NCBI GenBank assembly: GCA_004519485.1
Contig: CP038108.1
Coordinates: forward strand, 744,001-808,000
Origin: Nannochloropsis oceanica
Lineage: Eukaryota > Sar > Eustigmatophyceae > Eustigmatales > Monodopsidaceae
DNA: 64,000 nt
Direction: 5' to 3'
Shown here: piece after piece, positions 53,401 through 61,505 of the stretch
How the letters are laid out: each line of letters starts with the position of its first letter
Position numbering within the stretch: position 1 is the first letter of the stretch
Program-made: the position numbers and the translations under genes
Notes under the pieces: model-generated
The model's input: the letters and a program-made list of their open reading frames with translations, nothing else
Database searches by the model: none
Told to the model about the DNA's origin: nothing

Positions 53401-54912
53401 ATGACCACCACCAGCACCAGCAGATATCTGGTAGCAACGGCATCTTCTTCCTCCTCGTCCTCGGACACTGCCAGCACTCCTGTGTTGCCGGCCCGGAGAC
53501 AGCAGCAGCAGCAGCATGGGAGAAGAAGACGGGCGGCCGGATGGGGCATGGCGACGGCAGCCACAGCGGTCGTGTGCCTGGCCGCTGTCGCACAGGGCTT
53601 TGTCCTGCCTTCCTCCTCCATTAGCAACCCTGCAGCCTCCCGCGAGAGCAGCTCTTCGCCCTCGCGCACGGCGGGTCGTCGTAGCTCGATACCAGCACTC
53701 CAGGCAGGCGTGTTGAGCAAGTTGGACTTCAAGCCCGCCGTTGACTTGTACGCCAAATTCCCCGACCCTCCCACCAATAACGCCGCCGCTGCTGCGGGCA
53801 TGCCTAACGATGAACCTACCCTCCTGACTACCACGCCGCAACCTCCCGCTATCATAATGTCCATGGACGGCCCTGCACCCAACAACGTGGATCCCTTTCA
53901 GCTGGTAAAGAAGGACCTCGCCCCCTTCTCTGACTCTATCAAGGAGCTTGTCGAGACGGAAAATCCTGTACTGACTGCCGCGGCGAAGCACTTCTTTGAG
54001 AAACGACACGGGAAACGCTTTCGTCCCACCATTGCCATGCTCATGTCACGCGCCGTCGTGGCAGGAGGGGCCGCGGATTTGGAGATGGGGGGTGCAAGCG
54101 CGATTCCTGTGCCCTTAACAGATTCGTTGAGGTACCAACGGCAGAGTCAACTTGCCCAGATCACAGAGATGATTCATGTTGCGAGTTTGATCCATGACGA
54201 CGTGTTGGACGAGGCGGATACGAGGCGGGGGGATAAGAGTGTGCATAAGCTGTACTCGAACAAGGTGGCGGTGTTGGCGGGCGATTACTTGCTCGCCCGA
54301 GCCTCGGTCTTGTTGGCACGATTGGAGAATGTGCAGGTGGTGGAAATTATGGCAAATGCGCTGGATGCCCTGGTGCAAGGTGAGATCATGCAAGCGAAAA
54401 GCAGCAGTAAGGACCTACTCGACCTCGGGCATTACCTCCGCAAGAGCTACTACAAGACCGCGTCGCTCATCTGCAACTCGTGCTGTTCGGCGGCTTTGTT
54501 GGGGGGGTACGCCCACGGTAGCCCGACGGTGGTTGCTGCAGAGAAATACGGGTATCATCTGGGGCTGGCCTACCAGGTGATTGACGACGTATTGGATTTC
54601 ACAGGCTCCGCGGACGTGCTTGGGAAGCCAGCCATGGCCGACATGAGCCTGGGACTGGCGACTGCCCCCATCTTGTACGCGGCCGAGGAGAAGAAAGAGT
54701 TGAAACCGTTGATCAAGAGGCGGTTCAAGGAAAAGGGGGACGTGGAGGCCACCTACAAGATGGTGTTGGGCACCGAGGGCGTGGACAGGTCATACCAGCT
54801 GGCCTTGTTCCATGCTCAGCGGGCGGTGGATTCGATAGCGTCTTTTCCTCCCTCGGAGGCTAAGGACGGGCTGATCAAGTTGGCGCATATGGTGCTGACC
54901 CGCAGTAGTTAA
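53401..54912 (+). CDS. Plastid long-chain polyprenyl (solanesyl-type) diphosphate synthase
   Basis: A single exon. The first in-frame ATG is 53401 (504 residues); a second at 53548 (455 residues) would place the signal peptide MATAATAVVCLAAVAQGF exactly at the N-terminus and is a good alternative. The AQGF site predicts plastid entry. Catalytic features are GKRFRPT, the first Asp-rich motif LIHDDVLDEADTRRG, a second VIDDVLDF, and HKLYSNKVAVLAGDYLLARA. The residue five before the first DDxxD is Ala and the fourth is Ser, as in synthases making C40-C50 chains. The likely product is the side chain of plastoquinone or a related quinone. The exact chain length is inferred. Confidence 0.92.
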   Translation: MTTTSTSRYLVATASSSSSSSDTASTPVLPARRQQQQQHGRRRRAAGWGMATAATAVVCLAAVAQGFVLPSSSISNPAASRESSSSPSRTAGRRSSIPALQAGVLSKLDFKPAVDLYAKFPDPPTNNAAAAAGMPNDEPTLLTTTPQPPAIIMSMDGPAPNNVDPFQLVKKDLAPFSDSIKELVETENPVLTAAAKHFFEKRHGKRFRPTIAMLMSRAVVAGGAADLEMGGASAIPVPLTDSLRYQRQSQLAQITEMIHVASLIHDDVLDEADTRRGDKSVHKLYSNKVAVLAGDYLLARASVLLARLENVQVVEIMANALDALVQGEIMQAKSSSKDLLDLGHYLRKSYYKTASLICNSCCSAALLGGYAHGSPTVVAAEKYGYHLGLAYQVIDDVLDFTGSADVLGKPAMADMSLGLATAPILYAAEEKKELKPLIKRRFKEKGDVEATYKMVLGTEGVDRSYQLALFHAQRAVDSIASFPPSEAKDGLIKLAHMVLTRSS

Positions 54913-56236
54913 AGAGAAACGAGTCAGGAAGGAAGGAAGGAAGGAAGGATGGATGGATGGAGGGACTAGAGGGGAAGCCACCATGTGTTTTAGTAGAACG
55001 GCAATGACAGCTACAGCAGCAATAGCAACAGCACTTTTTCTTTTTCTTTTTATTGGCCATCAACAACAGAACCAGGGCAAGGAAGGGAAGGTGAACAGGG
55101 TAAGAAACGCGTGCAGCAGCAACAACAGCAACAGCAGTAGTAGCAGCAGAAGCGGTAATAGCCTTTCACCCCCATCTTCTCATCACACAATCTTTGTCTT
55201 CTGTCTCCCTTTTCTAATCGTGCGTTATGAGTAGGAAGAAAGAGGATATCAATAGACAGAGAGGAAGGGAGCTCTTCAACCTTCCCTAAAATAAAATAAT
55301 TTAAAAGTTAAAAGTACGGGCAAGTAGCAGCAACAGAACCTTATATCTCATGCCCAACCCTACAAGTGACGACGTTGATACTGGAGCAGAGAAAGAGTGC
55401 GTGAGAGAAAATCAGTGAAGAGAAACTAGAGAAGAAAATTAAGGGGAGAGAAAGAGAAAGACGGAAGGAAGGAGGAGCATTGTACATAGAGAGGAAGAGC
55501 AACCTGAGAGAGTACTACTCCAGCCCCCCGGAGAATAGAAGATGACGGGGTGTGTTTGAAAGAAAACGAGAGGATTAGGTGTGGGTCTGAGAGTGATTAT
55601 CAAGGACAAAAATTCTTGGTATGCGGAAGAGAAAATTAAGGGAGGTGGAGGAAATATAATGGGAAACAGAAACCAGTTAGGTCTTTCCTATTTATGTCCC
55701 CAGCGAGTTGCGCGTCTTTGGCGCGTGGCCCGTTTGTGTATGAGTGCATAAGAAAGGTTGGAGAAGGTAGAAAGAAAACAATGGGAACCAGGAATGTAGG
55801 GAAATAAGGAGAGGGAGGGAAGACAGGTCTGTTTCCCTCGCACCCACTCACTCTCAACTCTTCCAGTCACGTGCTGGCCCTAGTGACACGGCAGGCGAGG
55901 CCCACATTAAATTACCATTAAAAAAGAAAGGAAACTATCGAGTGATCACAGGAAAGATTTGGTCTTGTTGCTTTTGCTGTGCTCCACGTCGATAGGTGTT
56001 AGCAGACCTGCGAATGGCGATCATTGATGAGTGTCGTCACGACCGGCAACGGCAGACTTCAAATTGCTGTCAGACACCAAAAAACGCTCCCATGTAAGCA
56101 CAAAAGCCCATGCCCTACCACTACAAACACATGCACAGATTTGACAAGGCCCTTTCTCTTCATGCATTACCAGTGGCGCACGGACGGCAGGTCGAACAGC
56201 TGTGGTTAGCAAGCTACACCTCTCAAGCACACCGAC
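54913..56236. promoter_or_regulatory. Intergenic region between prenyl synthase and ABCC transporter
   Basis: About 1.3 kb, purine-rich on the plus strand, with a GGAA/GGAT repeat at its left end and CAG-like interruptions near 55110-55150. It must contain the ABCC promoter. No gene recognised. Confidence 0.4.
54926..54964. repeat. (GGAA)n/(GGAT)n short tandem repeat
   Basis: About six GGAA units passing into three GGAT units just after the synthase stop codon. Confidence 0.85.
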
Positions 56237-59200
56237 ATGGACGCCATTGCGAACGTCGAGGCTTGCCCTTGGGGGTTTTTGGGGCTCTTTGCGGTGGTCA
56301 TCTTGGTTTTCACTATGCTCCAACAGGCCGTAAGTGTGTTTCCTGTCAGTGCGACAACAGCGTTAACCAATGCCAATGACCAAAGCGCGAGTGTGCGGCG
56401 CCATGGGTCTGTAGAAGGAGTCATGTCGTTGGTGGGCCTGAGCGTGGCGGTCGGGCAGGCGACCACGCAGCATCGAAGACTAGAGTGGTGTGGATGGATG
56501 CACATGGTGGGTGTGATATATCCAGCGTTTCTGATGTTACTAGGGTGGAATATTGCCCGTACATGCAGGAGCAGCAGGAGCAGCAGCACTGGCAAAAACA
56601 TCAAGCTGCTACCGGGCCTAGCAGTGGTGGTCGTGGCAGAGGTTGGGCGTCTCATCTCGGCGACAGCAGCCTCATCTATCTCACCGGACGGGCTGGACCT
56701 GACGGCGGTGCTTCTTTTGGCCTTGCTTCTATTGCTGAATATGCAAGCCTCGTTCACGCATTACCATAAGAAGAAAAAGGCAGCCAAGAAGAAAATAAGA
56801 AGGAAGGCGACGACGTCCAGACAGGATCGCAAGAATGAGATGAGCATTCTGGCCGCTGACAACGCAGATGACAGCATGCTAGATGCTTTGCTTGGGGATA
56901 ACGAAGGTGAGGAGGACGATGAAACAGTCGATGAAGCAGCAAAGCATTCGCCGTTAGACAAAGCTGGCTTATTTTCCCGCCTCGCTTTCTCCTGGGTAAC
57001 CCCTCTCCTCCGCACGGGTGCCAGACGTCAGCTTCATTTTGACGATATTCCTCCCTTGGCCCACGGGGACGACACCAGCTTTTGGGCTCACCGCTTTCAA
57101 GATGCCCTCGATGCAGAGCGGGACTCCGCCTCGCAAGCTAGGCGCCGGCCTTCCTTGCTTCGGGTGGCGAAAGTGACGTTTGGGGCTGAATATTTCTACT
57201 TTGCCGGCCTTCAGCTTTTTAATGATCTACTGGGCTTGACAGGTCCCATCCTGCTGAAGCTCGTTGTGACGTTTGTCCAGGATTTCACGGCAGGGACCGC
57301 GACGTTGAGTCATGGGTATGCATTATTTGTGGTATTGTTGGTGTGTTATGGAGCGGCAGCAGTTTTGAGCACGCAATATTCGCTGAGGATGTCGAGGGTT
57401 CAGTTGCATGTAAGAACGGCGTTGACGACTGCGATTTATCACCAGCTGCTCCGATGCCGAGCAGCGCAGCTCGGTGGCAGTGGGGTTGAAAGCCTGAAAG
57501 AGAAGAGGGAAAAGGGAGGAGAGAACAAGGACCAGACGGAAGACAAGTCAGACGGGGGGTATGTAACGGCACACGGGTCACCACCGACATCAACAGGTGG
57601 AATCACGAACCTCATGACCGTGGACGTTCAACGTATCCAGGACGCCGCCGCCTCTTTCAACACCCTCTGGAGCCTCCCCCTCCAAGTCGGCCTAACGCTC
57701 TTCCTCCTATACCGGGAGGTGTCCTACGCTTTTATTGCCGGTCTGGTCGTCCTTGCTACGATGGTGCCCATCAATGCAGCCATTGCCAGGGCAATCACTC
57801 GCGTCAGTCAACGTCAAATGAAATATAAAGATTCTCGGGTCCAAGCCTGTGACGAGATGCTCCATGGCATCCGCACCTTGAAGCTTCTTGCCTGGGAAGA
57901 CCACCTAGCTCGACTCCTCGGCCGGTTAAGAGGGAAGGAACTTCAATATCTTGCACGACGCAAGTATCTGGATGCGTGGTGCGTATACTTTTGGGCAGCT
58001 ACCCCGGTCGTGACTTCGTTGGTGACGTTTGTGGCCGTGGTTCAGCTGGAGCATACTATTACCCCCGCTGCTGTGTTTACGACTATTGCCTTGTTGAACA
58101 TGTTGATTTTCCCCATGAATGCTTTTCCTTGGGTCATAAATGGCTTGATGGAGGCAAGGGTATCCAAAGGGAGGTTGGAACGCTTTTTGTTGGAATTACC
58201 ACGGCCGCCGGGGTATCTTGTTATGGGGGGCGAGAAGGAGGACGGGGTAGAGAAGGGTGGTAGGGAGGAAGAGGGGGCAGAAGAGGGAGAGGAGGAAGGA
58301 GAGGTGATTGGGGTCGAGGCGCACGGGTCGTTTGCATGGAATGGGAGTTTGTACAGTAGAACTTGCGAGGAAACAAAGGAGCAGCGGCATAAGGGATGCA
58401 AGCAGGAGATAGGAGCAGCAATGCAGCTGACCGAGCGCTTGGTGGAGACCGAGGAGCTGGAGGAAGGCGTGAGCTTGGTCGAAGCCTCCTTCTCTTCCAC
58501 TACTACTCGTACTGCCCCCCCTTCTGCTGTTTCTAGTTCCAGTATCACCATCCCCTTCTCTTCTTCCTTCGAGCTTCCCAATCTGCATCTCCGCGTGGCT
58601 CAAGGAGAGATCGTGGGTATATACGGGAAGATCGGTGCCGGCAAGTCTACCCTTCTCGGGGCCTTGCTGGGAGAATTGTACGCCTCCCCAGGCAGTCGTG
58701 TCGTACTTCGGGCCAGCCGCCGTGCGTATGTTGCACAGTCCCCGTGGCTGCAACGAGGGAGCATTCGAGATAACATCGTTTTTGGGCAGCCTTGGGATGG
58801 TGCGCGTTTTGAGCAGGTGCTCGAGGCATGTGCATTACTACCGGACTTGGCTACCATTTCAGGCGGAGCACAGGCAGAAATTGGAGAGAGGGGAGGGACC
58901 TTGAGCGGGGGGCAACGGTTACGAGTCGCTCTGGCACGCGCATTATATAGTCGAGCGGAACTGTATTTGCTTGATGATCCTTTTAGTGGGTTAGACACGC
59001 ATACGGCTCAGCATGTGGCGCAGGGGGCAGTGTTTGGAATGATGCGACAAGAGGGGGCGACAGTTGTGTTGGTAACGCATGCGTTGCCGTTGCTGGAGGG
59101 GTGTGATTGGGCAGTGGCCATGCAAGAGGGACGGATAGTCGAAAAGATTCGTTTCAAACCGAGGACTTGTATGAAAAAGATGGGAGCGAAGATGGTAAAA

Positions 59201-61258
59201 AACAGTGAAGGCGACGTTCCTAGCGCGCGGGTACATCGACAGTACCTGTCACAATCGCCTCCACCTTCTCTTCTTTCTGCTTCCTCTCCACCAGCGAGCT
59301 CTTCCCTCGGACTCGCCTCTGCATTGCCTGAGGCTTCCCCCGCGCCAGCATCACCCACGGCCTTGGCACAGGACGAGACTCGGGAGGAGGGGCACGTGAA
59401 ATGGGGTGTCATCAGCCATTATATAAATAGCACGGGCCGCCTTCTTTCAGCGGCCCTTCTTACATGCTTGCTCGGCATGCAGCTCTCAACCAACGCCTTT
59501 ACCTACTGGCTGAGTCTTTGGTCCAGCCATACCGACAAGTACACCCCGAATGACTTCCTTATCATATCGGGCTCCATCGCGGCTCTAAACAGCGCATTTA
59601 CTTTGTCTCGTTCATTTCTCTTTGCCTATGGAGGCTTGAGGGCCGCCCGTCTGTTGCACGACCAGCTTCTGTGCGCGATCGTGGGTGCGTCCATAGTGTT
59701 TTTTGACGCTCACCCCGTTGGCAGGATTCTGAATCGCTTCGCTCAAGATATCTACACAATTGATGACTCCTTGCCTTTCATGCTTAACATCTTCTTGGCA
59801 CAAGCTTTTGGGTTGTTCGGCACGGCTCTTATTCTCCTGCTTGCCTCTCCTTGGAGCGTCGTGGTCTTGCTCGTGGTCGCCGTCGTGTATCAGCGGCTGC
59901 AAATCTTCTATCGCGCCTCATCTCGCGAGTTGAAGCGTTTGGACTCCGTCTCCCGCTCTCCTGTGTTCGCTCACTTCAGTGAAACCATGGATGGGGCTAC
60001 TACTATCCGCGCTTTTGGAGCGACAGATTCGTTTCTCGCTCGGTGTCTTCTGTTGGTGGATGCCAATCAACGTGTAAGCTTCGCCGGGAGCGCCGCTTCT
60101 CAATGGCTAGGCTTGCGGTTGCAGGCATCTGGAGTGCTGGTGGTAGCCTCCGTGGCGGCCTGGGCGGTGGGTTCTTGCGTCGTAGATTACCCAGTTTCGG
60201 CGGGCCTGATTGGATTGTCACTCAGTTACACGCTCCCGCTAGTTGGAAATCTGAGTGGGCTCCTGAGCGCATACTCGGAGACGGAGAAGGAAATGGTTGC
60301 TGTGGAGCGCGTGCATGAATTTACATGTGAACCTCCCGAGCGTGACGTGGTGACATTGGGTGGAGAAAAGCAATGGGATGCTGAGGAGGAGGTGGAAATA
60401 GATGTGCCATCTTCTTGGCCCAGCGCTGGCCGCATTGTCGTCCAAGACCTAAGTCTTCGCTATCGTCCTACGTGGCCGCTGGCATTGGACCACGTGAATC
60501 TTACCATTCAGGCAGGGGAAAAAATAGGAATATGCGGGCGGACAGGCAGTGGGAAGACTACTCTGTTGTCGACCCTTTTTCGGTTGGTCCCATGGCAAGG
60601 CGGTTCCATTTTCATCGAAGGACTGCCGATCCATCGCGTGCCATTACAGCGGCTTCGCGCTTCTTTGGCTATAATTCCACAGTCCCCAACTCTTTTTGCC
60701 GGTTCTGTGCGAAGTAATCTAGACCCGACGGATGCGCATTCGGACGCAGAGCTGGGCGTGGCTCTGAAAACGTGCCATCTCGACGTTATTTTGCGGCGGG
60801 CGGCTATTGATTCCGCCGAAAAATCTACCGCACAAAATAAAGAAGAAACGCCCTCATCCTCACCTTTATGGTCGTGGTCAGAGTGCTTGGCCGTGGAGGT
60901 GCAGGAGAAGGGGCAAAACTTCTCGGTGGGGGAGCGCCAGCTTCTTTGCCTTTGTCGCGTTCTGCTAAGACGCACACCAATTGTCTGCGTGGATGAAGCC
61001 TCGGCATCGCTGGACGTGGCGACGGACGCACTGCTACGACGGACGCTCGCGAAGGCTTTTGAGCATGCCACCGTCATCACTATCGCGCACCGTATGTCGA
61101 CGGTTTTGGAGCTTTGTGAGCGAGTGGTTGTTTTGTCGGAGGGGAGGGTGGTGGAGGACGGGGACCCGAAGCTTCTAGTACGGGATTCAAGCAGTTTCCT
61201 AGCTCGGTTGGCATTACAGGAAAGGATGGAAGATAATGGTTCAGCGACGGCGAAGTAG
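56237..61258 (+). CDS. ABCC/MRP-type full ABC transporter
   Basis: One uninterrupted frame of 1673 residues. Order: an N-terminal hydrophobic region (to about 180), a basic/acidic linker, the first membrane domain from about 318, NBD1 with Walker A GKIGAGKST near 798, signature LSGGQRLRVAL near 888 and Walker B LYLLDDPFSGLD near 909. The second membrane domain runs from about 1060. NBD2 has Walker A GRTGSGKTT near 1434, the ABCC-specific signature FSVGERQLLCLC near 1561, Walker B IVCVDEASASLD near 1580 and the H-loop ITIAHRMSTV. ABCC pumps export glutathione conjugates and organic anions, often into the vacuole. A Glu/Gly-rich insert precedes NBD1. Absence of introns over 5 kb is notable. Confidence 0.95.
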   Translation: MDAIANVEACPWGFLGLFAVVILVFTMLQQAVSVFPVSATTALTNANDQSASVRRHGSVEGVMSLVGLSVAVGQATTQHRRLEWCGWMHMVGVIYPAFLMLLGWNIARTCRSSRSSSTGKNIKLLPGLAVVVVAEVGRLISATAASSISPDGLDLTAVLLLALLLLLNMQASFTHYHKKKKAAKKKIRRKATTSRQDRKNEMSILAADNADDSMLDALLGDNEGEEDDETVDEAAKHSPLDKAGLFSRLAFSWVTPLLRTGARRQLHFDDIPPLAHGDDTSFWAHRFQDALDAERDSASQARRRPSLLRVAKVTFGAEYFYFAGLQLFNDLLGLTGPILLKLVVTFVQDFTAGTATLSHGYALFVVLLVCYGAAAVLSTQYSLRMSRVQLHVRTALTTAIYHQLLRCRAAQLGGSGVESLKEKREKGGENKDQTEDKSDGGYVTAHGSPPTSTGGITNLMTVDVQRIQDAAASFNTLWSLPLQVGLTLFLLYREVSYAFIAGLVVLATMVPINAAIARAITRVSQRQMKYKDSRVQACDEMLHGIRTLKLLAWEDHLARLLGRLRGKELQYLARRKYLDAWCVYFWAATPVVTSLVTFVAVVQLEHTITPAAVFTTIALLNMLIFPMNAFPWVINGLMEARVSKGRLERFLLELPRPPGYLVMGGEKEDGVEKGGREEEGAEEGEEEGEVIGVEAHGSFAWNGSLYSRTCEETKEQRHKGCKQEIGAAMQLTERLVETEELEEGVSLVEASFSSTTTRTAPPSAVSSSSITIPFSSSFELPNLHLRVAQGEIVGIYGKIGAGKSTLLGALLGELYASPGSRVVLRASRRAYVAQSPWLQRGSIRDNIVFGQPWDGARFEQVLEACALLPDLATISGGAQAEIGERGGTLSGGQRLRVALARALYSRAELYLLDDPFSGLDTHTAQHVAQGAVFGMMRQEGATVVLVTHALPLLEGCDWAVAMQEGRIVEKIRFKPRTCMKKMGAKMVKNSEGDVPSARVHRQYLSQSPPPSLLSASSPPASSSLGLASALPEASPAPASPTALAQDETREEGHVKWGVISHYINSTGRLLSAALLTCLLGMQLSTNAFTYWLSLWSSHTDKYTPNDFLIISGSIAALNSAFTLSRSFLFAYGGLRAARLLHDQLLCAIVGASIVFFDAHPVGRILNRFAQDIYTIDDSLPFMLNIFLAQAFGLFGTALILLLASPWSVVVLLVVAVVYQRLQIFYRASSRELKRLDSVSRSPVFAHFSETMDGATTIRAFGATDSFLARCLLLVDANQRVSFAGSAASQWLGLRLQASGVLVVASVAAWAVGSCVVDYPVSAGLIGLSLSYTLPLVGNLSGLLSAYSETEKEMVAVERVHEFTCEPPERDVVTLGGEKQWDAEEEVEIDVPSSWPSAGRIVVQDLSLRYRPTWPLALDHVNLTIQAGEKIGICGRTGSGKTTLLSTLFRLVPWQGGSIFIEGLPIHRVPLQRLRASLAIIPQSPTLFAGSVRSNLDPTDAHSDAELGVALKTCHLDVILRRAAIDSAEKSTAQNKEETPSSSPLWSWSECLAVEVQEKGQNFSVGERQLLCLCRVLLRRTPIVCVDEASASLDVATDALLRRTLAKAFEHATVITIAHRMSTVLELCERVVVLSEGRVVEDGDPKLLVRDSSSFLARLALQERMEDNGSATAK

Positions 61259-61505
61259 GTTCTGCAAGCTGACAGCGCGATTTTGTACTATAGAGAAAAC
61301 GAAAGTACGACATAAGAAAAAGCAAGGATGCTTCTGATTTATATTGTGTTGCGCGTTATTCTCATATACTCACTGTCCCTCGTGGTCCCGTTCTCAAATT
61401 CTATTTACTCCTTTCCGCTATTCCTAACCATATGTACACAATCAAGCTCTGTCTCTCTATCACACACGTGGGTACTATAAGGTCTTGTGCCACATCCATC
61501 CGTGC